Counted from the stretch's first letter, positions 8,618-17,652 are shown. The stretch: 64,000 nt of DNA from an uncultured Saprospiraceae bacterium (GCA_937980645.1 CALJPQ010000002.1:1-64000), one strand, 5' to 3'. Made by a program: numbers and translations. Notes: generated by a model from the letters alone, not told the origin.

Positions 8618-9757
8618 ATGAGCTTACCCGCAGATTTCTTCGCCGATTTCCCGCCCGTTAGCAAGGGCGAATGGTTGGAGCGCATCGCCAAAGACCTCAG
8701 GGGTAAAGCACTCGACGACCTATACTGGCAGCTGAGCGACGACCTCCGCATCGACCCTTTTGCCCATCCGGACGACCAAGCCGAGCCACCGCTTCCTTTG
8801 ACTGAGGAAGCCCAGGTATGGGCCATCAACGAAGACATCGAACAAGCCGACCCGCAGGCCGCCAACCGACTAGCGCTTGAAGCCTTAGCTTTTGGCGCTG
8901 AGAGCTTGCACTTCTCCGTTGTTGAGCGGGCGCACTTGCCTGCACTGTTAGACCGCATCTATATAGACTACATTCAACTTCACTTTAGCGGCCCAGCCGT
9001 AGAGGGCGGGCCAGCGGCTGTGCTCGAGGCGCTCGGGCAGATAGCCGATCACCAAGGCATCGACCGCCAGCGGCTGAGCGGTGCCTTGTACTACGACCCC
9101 TTGGCCACCTCGACCGCTACAGATTGGCGCTATATCGGCGACTTATTCGCCTATGCCCGCGATGCCTTTCCGGGCTACCTCACCCTCAACGTTGACGGAA
9201 ACCGCGAGTACCGTGGCCCGGCCGGCGCTGTCGACGAATTGGTTCGCTTGCTCCAGCGCGGAAACGAATACCTGCGCCAAGGCGCTGAGCACGGCCTGGA
9301 TCCAGCAACTTTGGCTGCTCAGATGCAGTTCAGCGTGTGTGTGGGCAAAAGCTACTATCTCGAAATCGCTCGCCTGCGCGCCTTTCGCCTGTTGTGGCTC
9401 AATACCTTGAAGGCTTGGAACTTACCGTTGGCCTATCCGGTACTCGACGTGCGCTTCGCTCCACAGGCCTACACTGACGAACTCTACACCAATATGATTA
9501 GGGCTACCACCATGGCCATGTCGGCCGTGCTGGGCGGGGCCAATCGCCTTACTGTGCTGCCTTACGATGCTGGGCGGGAAACCCTAGCTCAATACCCTCA
9601 GTCCTTCAGCCGACGCATTGCCCGAAACATACAACACCTGCTTAAACTAGAAAGCGGCTTTGCCGAACTGACTGACCCAGTAGCAGGCAGCTATTTTTTA
9701 GAAAAACTCACCGCACAATTGGCTATTAACGCCTGGAAAGCCTTTACCTCTACTTAG
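8618..9757 (+). CDS. mutA: methylmalonyl-CoA mutase small subunit, short form
   Basis: 379 residues from the ATG at 8618. Segments such as FADFPPVSKGEWLERIAKDL, then the barrel region with IRATTMAMSAVLGGANRLTV and DPVAGSYFLEKLT near the end, identify the beta (small) chain of methylmalonyl-CoA mutase. The chain stops directly after KLTAQLAINAWKAF, where relatives continue for at least some 70 more residues and often into a degenerate cobalamin-binding domain. I found no continuation in another frame. The small subunit is structural; catalysis needs the cobalamin-binding large subunit (mutB), usually adjacent but absent here, where glgA follows. It may be a natural short form working with a distant mutB, or a decaying gene. 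Confidence 0.8.
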   Translation: MSLPADFFADFPPVSKGEWLERIAKDLRGKALDDLYWQLSDDLRIDPFAHPDDQAEPPLPLTEEAQVWAINEDIEQADPQAANRLALEALAFGAESLHFSVVERAHLPALLDRIYIDYIQLHFSGPAVEGGPAAVLEALGQIADHQGIDRQRLSGALYYDPLATSTATDWRYIGDLFAYARDAFPGYLTLNVDGNREYRGPAGAVDELVRLLQRGNEYLRQGAEHGLDPATLAAQMQFSVCVGKSYYLEIARLRAFRLLWLNTLKAWNLPLAYPVLDVRFAPQAYTDELYTNMIRATTMAMSAVLGGANRLTVLPYDAGRETLAQYPQSFSRRIARNIQHLLKLESGFAELTDPVAGSYFLEKLTAQLAINAWKAFTST

Positions 9758-9848
9758 CACACGAAACAGCGCAGCATTTCTTGTCGAATTTCTACGACTT
9801 TTTCGTCCAGAGCCAAACACCGCGCCTCTAAAGTGAAAATCGCCGTTC

Positions 9849-11432
9849 ATGATACAAATCCTCCATATTGCCGCTGAATGCTACCCCGCCGCTAAAACGG
9901 GCGGTCTAGGCGATGTCGTTGGCTCCTTACCCAAGTATAATACGCAGGCCGGCGTCCTATCGGCAGCCATCTTGCCCAAGTACGACTTGCGCTGGATCAA
10001 CCATCAAACATGGAATACCGTCTTCGAGGGAACTACCTGGATCAACTGGCAACCGTGGTATTTCCGCATTCAGCAGCAAGCAAACCCTACGCTGGGCTAT
10101 CCACTTTTTGTGGTCGACATCCCGGGGCTTTTTAACCGCCCAGGCATTTACAACGACCCTTCAGGGCGGCCTTACGACGACGAAATCACGCGCTATATCG
10201 CTTTCCAGCAAGCTGTCTTAGAGTGGCTCTTGTCGTTTCCGTGGTATCACCGCCCACGCGTATTGCACTGCCACGACCACCATACGGCGCTTATTCCGTG
10301 GATGGTGAAGTACTGCCCAGCGTATCAGCAATTGGCCCCCGTCCCCACGGTTTTCACCATCCACAACGCCCAGTATCAAGGGGCTTTCAGTTGGAGAAAT
10401 GGCCACCTGTTGCCTCCCTACGAGGCGGCAGCTCGCAACTTGCTGGACTGGAACGGGGCCATTAACCCCATGGCCACAGCCATCAAAACCGCTTGGGCTG
10501 TTACGACCGTGTCGCCTTCGTATTTGTTGGAACTACACCAAAACAGCCTGGGTTTAGAACCGCTCTTTCGGCATGAATGGCGCAAGCAGCGCGGCATCCT
10601 CAACGGCATCGACGTGCAAACGTGGGATCCCAAAACCGACCCCGCCATCCAATACCGGTTGGAAGAGGGGCAATTGGCCAAATTCAAAGCCCGCAACAAG
10701 CGCGTCTTGTGCGAGTGGTTTGGCTTGCCCGACAATTACCCGCTGGTCAGTTTCATTGGGCGCTTAGTGCGCGAAAAAGGGGCCGACCTGCTGCCCGACG
10801 TCTACCGACGCTTCATTTATACCGGGGCGCGCGTGGCTTTTCTTGTGCTGGGTACGGGCGAAACTTGGACCGAAGACCAATTTCGCGCTTTGGCCCACGA
10901 AGCACCGGGGCGCTTCAACGCTGTACTGGACTACAACGAAGGACTGGCACATCAAATCTATGCCGGCTCCGACTTCCTCATTATGCCCTCGCGCGTAGAG
11001 CCATGCGGTCTTAACCAGATGTACGCTATGCGCTACGGCACTATACCCATCGTGCGCGCCGTAGGTGGCTTGAAGGATACCGTGCCCGACATCGGCGAAC
11101 CTGACGGTTTCGGCCGCGGCTTCCGCTTCGAGCAGTTCAGCGTTGAAGATGCCTCGTATGCCATCTACCGCGCTGCCTCCATGTGGTACAACGACCCTTA
11201 CACTACTGCTGTCTTGCGCGAGCGCATTGCCGCTGTGGACTTTTCGTGGGAAAATACCCTGGAGCAATACTTCGCCGTCTATCGCTCTTTGGGCGCCCAC
11301 ATCGAACCCGTACTGCCGCCCTCAGCAGAAAGTTCGACCGACGGCACGCCCAAAACGACCATTACCGAGGAAGACCTGCCGCTCACGCCTCCTCGCCGAA
11401 AAACCGCGCGCCGCAAACGCACCAAGGCTTGA
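9849..11432 (+). CDS. glgA: glycogen synthase
   Basis: 527 residues. GT5 family: ADP-glucose-binding motif KTGGLGDVVGSLPK at residues 16-29, HCHDHHTALIPW in the N-terminal Rossmann domain, TIHNAQYQGAFSW, and in the C-terminal domain GRLVREKGADLL and the active-site loop PSRVEPCGLNQMYAMRYG. It extends alpha-1,4-glucan from ADP-glucose in the cytoplasm, which points to glycogen storage. The catalytic part ends near residue 480; a tail of some 45 residues follows, ending very basic (PPRRKTARRKRTKA), which is not part of the usual enzyme. gmhB starts 4 bases after the stop, so the two are probably translated from one mRNA. Start ATG at 9849 is the only one before the GxGG motif. Confidence 0.93.
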   Translation: MIQILHIAAECYPAAKTGGLGDVVGSLPKYNTQAGVLSAAILPKYDLRWINHQTWNTVFEGTTWINWQPWYFRIQQQANPTLGYPLFVVDIPGLFNRPGIYNDPSGRPYDDEITRYIAFQQAVLEWLLSFPWYHRPRVLHCHDHHTALIPWMVKYCPAYQQLAPVPTVFTIHNAQYQGAFSWRNGHLLPPYEAAARNLLDWNGAINPMATAIKTAWAVTTVSPSYLLELHQNSLGLEPLFRHEWRKQRGILNGIDVQTWDPKTDPAIQYRLEEGQLAKFKARNKRVLCEWFGLPDNYPLVSFIGRLVREKGADLLPDVYRRFIYTGARVAFLVLGTGETWTEDQFRALAHEAPGRFNAVLDYNEGLAHQIYAGSDFLIMPSRVEPCGLNQMYAMRYGTIPIVRAVGGLKDTVPDIGEPDGFGRGFRFEQFSVEDASYAIYRAASMWYNDPYTTAVLRERIAAVDFSWENTLEQYFAVYRSLGAHIEPVLPPSAESSTDGTPKTTITEEDLPLTPPRRKTARRKRTKA

Positions 11433-11436
11433 GCCT

Positions 11437-12000
11437 ATGCCTAAAAGCCCTCTTTTTCTCGACCGCGATGGCGTTATCAACCAACGCCCCAGAGGTAGCT
11501 ATGTGCGACATCCCAGCGAGTTTGTCTTTGAAAAAAACGCCCTCCAGGCCCTGCACCTCTTGGCCCAATTGTTCAGCCCTATTGTAGTGGTAACCAACCA
11601 GGCCGGCATCGGCAAAGGTGTAATGACACACGCCGACGTCGGAGCTGTTCACCAAAAGATGCAGGCCGAAACAAAGCGCGCTGGCGGGCGCATTGATGCC
11701 GTCTACTACTGCCCCCATCGCCCCGACGAAGGCTGCCACTGTCGGAAGCCCGCTCCGGGCATGGCCTACGAGGCCCAGCGCGATTTTCCACAAATAGTGT
11801 TTTCCAATGCCTGGATGGTGGGCGACTCGCTGTCCGACATGCAAATGGGCGCTTCTTTAGGCATGCACACCGCTCTCATATTGGGTAAGGAAGAAGAGGC
11901 TGCAGCGTTGGAGCACTTTCCCACAACCGCTCGTTTTCCATCGCTGTGGGATTTCGCTCGTCATTGCTGGGCCGGCTTGCATCAGCAAGGCCCTGTTTGA
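11437..12000 (+). CDS. gmhB: HAD phosphatase, GmhB-like (heptose bisphosphate phosphatase)
   Basis: 187 residues from ATG 11437, 4 bases after glgA. HAD motif I FLDRDGVIN (catalytic Asp pair), motif II VVVTNQAGIGKG, and the zinc-binding loop CPHRPDEGCHCRKP are the signature of D-glycero-D-manno-heptose-1,7-bisphosphate 7-phosphatase. Motif IV is WMVGDSLSDMQMG. It dephosphorylates the C7 position in the synthesis of ADP- or GDP-heptose for LPS inner core; kdsB at 20.2 kb supports an LPS context. Specificity for the alpha or beta anomer, or histidinol phosphate in the related HisB domain, cannot be told. The 3' end overlaps the convergent rluA by 19 bases. Confidence 0.85.
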   Translation: MPKSPLFLDRDGVINQRPRGSYVRHPSEFVFEKNALQALHLLAQLFSPIVVVTNQAGIGKGVMTHADVGAVHQKMQAETKRAGGRIDAVYYCPHRPDEGCHCRKPAPGMAYEAQRDFPQIVFSNAWMVGDSLSDMQMGASLGMHTALILGKEEEAAALEHFPTTARFPSLWDFARHCWAGLHQQGPV

Positions 12001-12659
12001 AGCGCCTGCCCTACAGCCTTCCAAAGGGCATCCGTTTGCGGCCACGAGGCTTCGAGGCATAAGGTTCGTCCAGTTGTAGGATGTTCGAGGGCCAGGCGCC
12101 AGGCGTGTAAGTGTATGGATCGATCGGTATTGGCTCGGCGCGCTCCATAGCGCACGTCGCCTTTGATGGGGCATCCTATGGCTGCCAATTGTGCTCGTAT
12201 TTGATGATGTCGCCCTGTAAGGGGCTGCACCAGTAAAAAGGCGTATCGATCGCCCTGCCCGATGAGCCGATAGCAGAGTACTGCGCGCATCGCTCGAGGG
12301 CGCTCTTCTGCGTATGCCTGCACGCGATGCGTGCGCGGGTTTTGAACTAAGAAATGCGTTAGTTCTCCTTGTGGTTCGGGAGGCAAGCCAGTAACGACGG
12401 CCAGGTATTCCTTGTGTACACGGCTATCGCGAAATTGCTGTTGCACTTGGATCATAGCCCGCGAGGTTTTGGCCAGCAGCATCAGCCCGCTTACCGGCCG
12501 ATCGAGGCGGTTAACCAGATGAAGGGGCTGCACAGCGTAGGCCTGCGCCCAATCCAGCAGCGATGGGTCGCCTGTAGGGTCGGGCTGAGCGGGCATACCC
12601 GCTGGTTTGTTCAGCGCCAATAGGGCATCGTCTTCATAGCAAACTTGCACTTCGGACAT
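11982..12659 (-). CDS. RluA-family RNA pseudouridine synthase
   Basis: About 225 residues from ATG 12659 (the frame is open further upstream to 12725, but MSEVQVCYEDDALLALNKPAG is the usual N-terminus). Motif NRLDRPVSGLMLLAK holds the catalytic Asp (HRLDR in most family members; here the His is Asn). GRHHQIRAQLA is the second family motif. No S4 domain is seen, so it is of the shorter RluA/TruC-like group; the target uridine in rRNA or tRNA cannot be assigned. It follows mpg and galE on the same strand, 87 bases behind mpg, and its tail overlaps convergent gmhB by 19 bases. Confidence 0.87.
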   Translation of the reverse strand: MSEVQVCYEDDALLALNKPAGMPAQPDPTGDPSLLDWAQAYAVQPLHLVNRLDRPVSGLMLLAKTSRAMIQVQQQFRDSRVHKEYLAVVTGLPPEPQGELTHFLVQNPRTHRVQAYAEERPRAMRAVLCYRLIGQGDRYAFLLVQPLTGRHHQIRAQLAAIGCPIKGDVRYGARRANTDRSIHLHAWRLALEHPTTGRTLCLEASWPQTDALWKAVGQALQTGPC

Positions 12660-12746
12660 GTGCGTCGTTCTTCGCTGTCTAATGTCTTTGCTGAGGAAAA
12701 ATTTTGCGAGCAAATACGTTGGCAAGAAAGTGCTGTAGCCGAGGCA

Positions 12747-13367
12747 TTAGCGCACATAGGGCGAATGGCGCATCCAAAAGCGCCATTCCCACAAGGCGCA
12801 CTCGCCGGCATAGTCCACACCAATGCGCGGGCCGCGGGCGATGTCTGCTTTCGAGAGGTGTAGCCCTTGGTCTTCTATCCACATGGGCGAGCGCCGGTCT
12901 GTCAGGCTCTGACCGCTTTGGTGAGTGTGAAGCCCCAATGCCTGAGCCAAGGCGCCGGGTCCGGTAGTGAGGGCCACTTTCTTTCTTGGCGAGAGGTCCT
13001 CCCAAGGAGCATAGCCACGCCTCTGGCACATGAGGTTTTGCCCTTCTACTGGCTCTACGGCTCGAATGAGCACAGCATGAGCCACTCCCTCTGGGCCAGT
13101 AACCACGTTGAAGAGATGATGAAGCCCATAGCAAAGGTAGATGTAGGCGCATCCACCGGGTCGAAACATGACTTCAGTCCGCGGCGTGCGGCGGTTCTGA
13201 TAGGCGTGGCAAGCGCGGTCTTCAGGAGCGCGATAAGCCTCCACTTCTGTAATAACGCCTGCTGTGCGCTGGCCGTCAAAGTGGGTTACGAGCACTTTGC
13301 CCAACAGGTCTTGGGCTACCGCGAGTACGTCGTCGCGCAAGTAGAAGTCGGTCGTTAGGCGCGTCAT
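12747..13367 (-). CDS. mpg: 3-methyladenine DNA glycosylase (AAG/Mpg family)
   Basis: 206 residues. TDFYLRDDVLAVAQDLLGKVL, then ITEVEAYRAPEDRACHA with the catalytic Glu of EVEAY, and MFRPGGCAYIYLCYGLHHLFNVV are characteristic of the alkyladenine DNA glycosylase family. It excises alkylated purines in base-excision repair. The start lies 6 bases behind the galE stop, suggesting co-transcription, although the functions are unrelated. Length is normal for bacterial members. Confidence 0.93.
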   Translation of the reverse strand: MTRLTTDFYLRDDVLAVAQDLLGKVLVTHFDGQRTAGVITEVEAYRAPEDRACHAYQNRRTPRTEVMFRPGGCAYIYLCYGLHHLFNVVTGPEGVAHAVLIRAVEPVEGQNLMCQRRGYAPWEDLSPRKKVALTTGPGALAQALGLHTHQSGQSLTDRRSPMWIEDQGLHLSKADIARGPRIGVDYAGECALWEWRFWMRHSPYVR

Positions 13368-13373
13368 GATTGT

Positions 13374-14426
13374 TCATTGGCACTTGGCCCTCGATCCAGT
13401 CAGGTGTTGTAGGCGTTGTTCCCAACGCCAAGCATCGGCCAAGGCTTGGTGCAGGGTGCGATGAGCCGTCCAGCCCAGCTGCTCGCGGGCTTTAGTAGCA
13501 TCAGCGTATACGGCGGCCACATCGCCTGGGCGACGCGGGCCGATGCAGTACGGAAGCGAGAGGCCGCAGGCGTCCTCGAAGGCGCGCACAACGTCGAGCA
13601 CGCTAGCTCCCTGTCCGGTGCCTATGTTAAACACGTCGTAGTACGATGCCAGTGCGCTCAAGCGTTCTAGGCTGCGCAAGGCGGCTACGTGTGCTTCTGC
13701 TAAGTCCATCACGTGAATGTAATCTCGGATGCACGTTCCGTCGGGCGTAGCGTAGTCGTCGCCAAAGATGACCAACTCGGGCCGCAGGCCAGCAGCTGTC
13801 TGGGTAATATAGGGGACGAGGTTGTTCGGCACGCCAATGGGCAATTCGCCGATAAGCCCCGACGGATGAGCACCAATAGGATTGAAGTAGCGCAGCGAAA
13901 TGATGCGTAGCGGCTTACCGGCGCGTACAACGTCGCGCAAGATCTCTTCGCCAACTTGCTTGGTATTGCCGTAAGGAGATATGGCCGGCAAGATGGGGGA
14001 AGCCTCCGTAACCGGCAGCTGCTGCGGCTCGCCATAAACCGTACAGGACGAGGAGAAGATCAAGTCGTGTACGCCCAACTCAAGCATGACCTCTACCAAG
14101 GTCAGCAAAGCATCTAAATTGTTTCGGTAATAGCGCAGCGGCTCCCGGACGCTCTCTCCTACGGCCTTAAACGCCGCAAAATGAATGACACCGCGCACTT
14201 GCTCGCGCTCCATTGCCTCAAAAAGCGCTGAGCGATGGGCACAATCGGCCACACAGCAGGGAACTTCATACCCCAGAATTTGCCGCAACCCTTCCAGCAC
14301 ATCCTGCTGCGAGTTGGAGAAGTTGTCGAGCACCACTGGCCGATAGCCCGCTTCGGCAAGCGCAACTACCGTATGGCTTCCAATGAAGCCCGCGCCACCT
14401 GTAACCAATATAGTAGGAGCTTCCAT
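13374..14426 (-). CDS. galE: UDP-glucose 4-epimerase
   Basis: 350 residues. Short-chain dehydrogenase fold: NAD-binding ILVTGGAGFIGSHTV at residues 6-20, SSSCTVYGEPQ in the active-site strand, and SPYGNTKQVGEE with the YxxxK pair. It interconverts UDP-glucose and UDP-galactose, for the Leloir pathway and for surface glycans. The final residues contain GDVAAVYADATKAREQLGW, typical of GalE. It leads a minus-strand group galE-mpg-(rluA). A strong hairpin pair (14499-14553) separates it from the upstream lipoprotein gene, so it probably has its own promoter between 14427 and 14498; no TAnnTTTG box was seen there. Confidence 0.94.
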   Translation of the reverse strand: MEAPTILVTGGAGFIGSHTVVALAEAGYRPVVLDNFSNSQQDVLEGLRQILGYEVPCCVADCAHRSALFEAMEREQVRGVIHFAAFKAVGESVREPLRYYRNNLDALLTLVEVMLELGVHDLIFSSSCTVYGEPQQLPVTEASPILPAISPYGNTKQVGEEILRDVVRAGKPLRIISLRYFNPIGAHPSGLIGELPIGVPNNLVPYITQTAAGLRPELVIFGDDYATPDGTCIRDYIHVMDLAEAHVAALRSLERLSALASYYDVFNIGTGQGASVLDVVRAFEDACGLSLPYCIGPRRPGDVAAVYADATKAREQLGWTAHRTLHQALADAWRWEQRLQHLTGSRAKCQ

Positions 14427-14498
14427 GAAGGGGCTAATTTCTGGAGTTTGGACGAATTAGAAAGTGCTTTTCGAAAGCAACTCTCCAAACAAAAAAGC

Positions 14499-14532
14499 GA
14501 GCATCACTCAGCCGTTGGGCTGAGCGATGCTC
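14499..14532 (-). terminator. rho-independent terminator of the lipoprotein gene
   Basis: Two 7-bp stems separated by one mismatch (GAGCATC/GATGCTC and CTCAGCC/GGCTGAG) with a 4-base loop. On the minus strand the hairpin is followed by gctttttt (14491-14498). It lies between the lipoprotein stop (14562) and galE (14426). Confidence 0.8.
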
Positions 14533-14533
14533 A

Positions 14534-14553
14534 AAAAGTGCGCAAGCACTTTT
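14534..14553. terminator. second hairpin next to the terminator
   Basis: AAAAGTGC, loop GCAA, GCACTTTT: an 8-bp perfect stem immediately after the lipoprotein stop codon (minus strand) and just before the larger hairpin. It has A/T at both flanks and may assist termination. Confidence 0.5.
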
Positions 14554-14561
14554 GGCCAGCC

Positions 14562-15104
14562 TTACTGAATCCGCACTGGAAACTCTACGTCAGCATCCAC
14601 GCTGCCCGTCTCGTCGAGGTTGGGCAATTGTTTTCTCGGGTTGTGGCGCAATACTACACGCACCGAACCAGTAGAAACAGCGCCTGTAGTCCAGCGAGTT
14701 CTCAGGCGGAAAGGGTATCCTTTAGAATCCATGTCCAGAGGAGTGATGGTCAGGTTCAAGGCGCTGCTTATGCTATACACCAGCAAGTGGCTGTCGCTTT
14801 CCGCCTCGATTTCCTTCGTAACATCCACTTCGGGCGACTTGCTTCGGTCGTAGAAGGACACCTTAGCTTCGTATTCCCTATTCGGAGCGAGCACGATATC
14901 TTCCACCGTAGGGGGCAAACCGCCGTCGCCGTCGGGGTCGTCCCAAGTGAAGCGTTTATCGAAGGTGCCATCTGCGCTTTTAAGATGCACGACCACCGTG
15001 GTGAGCACTTCGTTCTCAGTGTCATCGTCTTTGCGGCAGCTCGTAGCGACCAGCGCAACCAGCAGCAGCGTGAGAAAGCCTATTTTTAACAAATGTGTGT
15101 TCAT
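14562..15104 (-). CDS. hypothetical lipoprotein downstream of TonB receptor
   Basis: 180 residues from ATG 15104; the open frame runs to 15347, but the signal peptide MNTHLLKIGFLTLLLVALVA starts here and ends in the lipobox ATSC followed by RKDDDTENE. The acidic stretch after the Cys is common in surface-exposed Bacteroidota lipoproteins. The body has FTWDDPDGDGG and a beta-rich pattern and ends in EFPVRIQ. I do not assign a domain. It is 62 bases behind the TonB-dependent receptor and is followed by a terminator, so it is likely the last gene of the receptor operon and may help binding or release of the same ligand at the outer membrane. Confidence 0.65.
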   Translation of the reverse strand: MNTHLLKIGFLTLLLVALVATSCRKDDDTENEVLTTVVVHLKSADGTFDKRFTWDDPDGDGGLPPTVEDIVLAPNREYEAKVSFYDRSKSPEVDVTKEIEAESDSHLLVYSISSALNLTITPLDMDSKGYPFRLRTRWTTGAVSTGSVRVVLRHNPRKQLPNLDETGSVDADVEFPVRIQ

Positions 15105-15166
15105 AACATGGTCAGATTTTGTGTACGTGTAAAGACAAGAGTTAGCCTTCAGGACAGGTCGGTTTT

Positions 15167-17527
15167 TCAGAAATGCCATTTGCCCCACAGGCTGACGTTC
15201 AGCCCGGGTTCGTCGACAAAGAATCGGAAGAAGTTCAGGTATTCGCGGTAGCGCGCATTGGTGAGGTTGCGCGCCGTCAGGCCCGTTTCCAGGGATTGCC
15301 CTGGGCGTTTGCGTAGGGTAAACGTGTGTCCGACTTCCAGACTCCACACCGTAAAAGCTGAAGGTGCTTCGGCTAAGAGGCCTTCTTTAGGGATGCGCGT
15401 CTGCTGAAGTGCGGTGGTGCCCGTCAGGCGAGCATAAGTGTGCGGCGTTTGGTCGGAGGGCTGCTTAGTGTTGCGCATGTTAGACCAATAGAGGCCGTAT
15501 TGAAAGCGGTCAGCGGGCATCAGCGGCAGCCAGTCGCGCTGAGGGGTTCCCTCTGCCGAGTCAGGCACCATTCGGAAGGCGCGCAGGAGTGAGGCACGAC
15601 CTTCGAAGGCCAACCCTACTGGTAGGGGAACACTTAGGGAAGCGTCGGCGCCATACAACATGGCGTTGGCTTGGGTGTAGAAATAGGCTGGGAATGCACC
15701 GCGCGAGGTCAGCACTAAGGTGCGCTGTGGGTCTAGGTAGATAAAGTTTTGGACCTGATTTCGAAACAGCGTCAAGGCTCCCCATAGTCGCTGGTGCTCA
15801 TAGTGCGCAGACAGGTTAGAGTTCCAGGCCTTTTCCGGTTGCAGGTCAGGACGGCCCTCTTCATAGGTGGCGGCGCCGTGGTGTACGCCGCGAGCAAAGA
15901 GTTCGTTGACGTGTGGAGGTCTCCAGGCATAGCCGGTGTTGAGCGTCAAACGCACACGCTGGCCGAGGCGGCGCACCAAGCCGAGGTTGGCTGAGAGCCC
16001 TCCAAAGTACACGGTGGTGTCCACCTCGTAAAGTGAGCCAGTAGTACTGGCGGCAGTGCGCCGATAGTCGTAGCGCAGGCCTACCTCTACTTCCCAAGGT
16101 TTTGGAAAATGGCGCCAGCGTTCGAGCCACCACCAGCTACCGCCCCAGCTCTGGTAGTCGGGAATGAGGCCACCACGGCCGACCAAATTGTATTGGTAGA
16201 GCAGCTGCCCACCCATGCCGCCTTCCCAGTGGCGGATCGGTTCGTGCTCTATGGCTGCATCGAGGGCGTGCGTCCAGATGCGAAAGCGCTGCTGAGGACG
16301 GTCGGCAGCACTTCCGGTTCGGCGCACGACGTCGTACTCCTCGCGCAGGTTAAACTGCATGGCGTACTGCGCCGAAAGCTTCCACCGATCCGAAAGGGCG
16401 CGCTTCACCCGATGGCGGGCTGTGTAGTGCTGGACGCGCTGAAAGGGGCGGGCAATGAAATACGTGAAACGGTCGTCATTGTTGAGGGGCGTTGCTCGGC
16501 CTATGGCCCGCTGCAGGTCGGTTAAGTTTCCAATATGTGCCGCCTGTAATATGCCGATGCGCTGAGCGAAACGACTTAAAATGGCTTCGTGTCTCCAAAG
16601 GCCGGTTCTTCCTTCGGCCAGGGCCGATAGGTTCACCTCTTCCAGACCGGTGTTGCTCAACCAGTAATCGGGCGCACGCAAGTTGCCACTACGCTTAGCC
16701 GTAGCTTGCAAGCGCAAAGCTAACGAGCCTTGTTGGGGCTTCCAGTCTGCTGCTCCCGCGACAGTGCCGCCCCAACCATTGCTGTTCAGGCCACTGTAGA
16801 GCCACCCCCCCACGCCAGGGCGTTGCCGCAAAGGGGCTGGCTCCAACACCACCGCACCGGCTATAGCCCCCACGCCGTAGCGAACGCCCGCTGCGCCTTT
16901 AACGACCGAAATCCGCTGGGCCGTAAACGGATCCACCTCCGGAGCGTGCTCAGCGCCCCACTGTTGCCCCTCTAACGTCACTCCGTTGGCTACGATAGCG
17001 ATGCGATTGGAGTGCAGCCCGTGAATGACCGGCTTAGCAATGGTCGTCCCTGTGTTGAGCACCGACACTCCCGGCAACTGTCGTAGGGCTTCACCCAAGG
17101 GAAGGGCTTGCCGCTGCGTCAGCGCCTCGCCGCTCAGCGACTCAGCAGCTTGGGCGGCCTGTGGAGCAACGGCTCGTTCCAACACAAGCACCTCCGACAG
17201 GACATGATGGTGCAGGTAAAAGTGAAATACCTTGTTCTCTACCAATCGAATCACTTGCGTCTTGTGCTCGCACTCAATGTGGCTTACGGCAATGGTGTAC
17301 GAGGAATCTTCACACAAATTGTAGAGGATAAAAGTGCCTTCTTCGTCTGTCGTGGCGCCCAGATTTGTGCCTACGATGTGCACCGAAGCATAGGCCAGCG
17401 GCTCACCTGTGTCGGCGTTCCACACCATGCCGCGCAAGGGTATGTCGCAGTGCTGAGCTTTTATCCCCAGAACACTACCGAACGCGAGCCAGGCCGCGCA
17501 CACTAGACGCGCTGCTTGGAGGCTCAT
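15167..17527 (-). CDS. TonB-dependent outer-membrane receptor with carboxypeptidase-like N-terminal domain
   Basis: About 786 residues from ATG 17527 (an upstream start at 17563 would precede the signal peptide). Signal peptide to about GIKAQ; then a carboxypeptidase-like regulatory domain (LRGMVWNADTGEPLAYASV, GTFILYNL); then the plug (LGEALRQLPGVSVL, PVIHGLHSNRIAIVANGV, QQWGAEHAPEVD, ISVVKGAAGVRYGVGAIAG); then a 22-strand-type barrel ending in GKWHF, with the terminal aromatic needed for barrel assembly. It imports a ligand across the outer membrane using TonB energy. The plug wording resembles receptors that occur beside small His/Cys-rich membrane proteins in Bacteroidota, and such a gene lies upstream here; a metal ligand is therefore plausible but not shown. 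Confidence 0.88.
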   Translation of the reverse strand: MSLQAARLVCAAWLAFGSVLGIKAQHCDIPLRGMVWNADTGEPLAYASVHIVGTNLGATTDEEGTFILYNLCEDSSYTIAVSHIECEHKTQVIRLVENKVFHFYLHHHVLSEVLVLERAVAPQAAQAAESLSGEALTQRQALPLGEALRQLPGVSVLNTGTTIAKPVIHGLHSNRIAIVANGVTLEGQQWGAEHAPEVDPFTAQRISVVKGAAGVRYGVGAIAGAVVLEPAPLRQRPGVGGWLYSGLNSNGWGGTVAGAADWKPQQGSLALRLQATAKRSGNLRAPDYWLSNTGLEEVNLSALAEGRTGLWRHEAILSRFAQRIGILQAAHIGNLTDLQRAIGRATPLNNDDRFTYFIARPFQRVQHYTARHRVKRALSDRWKLSAQYAMQFNLREEYDVVRRTGSAADRPQQRFRIWTHALDAAIEHEPIRHWEGGMGGQLLYQYNLVGRGGLIPDYQSWGGSWWWLERWRHFPKPWEVEVGLRYDYRRTAASTTGSLYEVDTTVYFGGLSANLGLVRRLGQRVRLTLNTGYAWRPPHVNELFARGVHHGAATYEEGRPDLQPEKAWNSNLSAHYEHQRLWGALTLFRNQVQNFIYLDPQRTLVLTSRGAFPAYFYTQANAMLYGADASLSVPLPVGLAFEGRASLLRAFRMVPDSAEGTPQRDWLPLMPADRFQYGLYWSNMRNTKQPSDQTPHTYARLTGTTALQQTRIPKEGLLAEAPSAFTVWSLEVGHTFTLRKRPGQSLETGLTARNLTNARYREYLNFFRFFVDEPGLNVSLWGKWHF

Positions 17528-17652
17528 TTCTTTCTTCTTTGTTGGTGAAAAAGCAGGAAACAAGAATGGGAAAAAACCACGCCTCCTGCGCAGGGTCAGC
17601 CTTTCGACTTTAATCTAGCCGAGAAGCGCCCCATCTTCAAGTGAGCGTGAAG

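Noticed and set aside
9758..9848. Possible frameshifted continuation of mutA
   Set aside because: Both other plus-strand frames were read; neither resembles the missing C-terminal part of the family.
11143..11436. Longer start for gmhB inside glgA
   Set aside because: HAD motif I lies directly after the ATG at 11437; the upstream part is an out-of-frame reading of glgA.
14235..15089. Long plus-strand open frame of 284 codons
   Set aside because: It is antisense to galE and the lipoprotein gene and runs through the terminator hairpins; no domain-like text.
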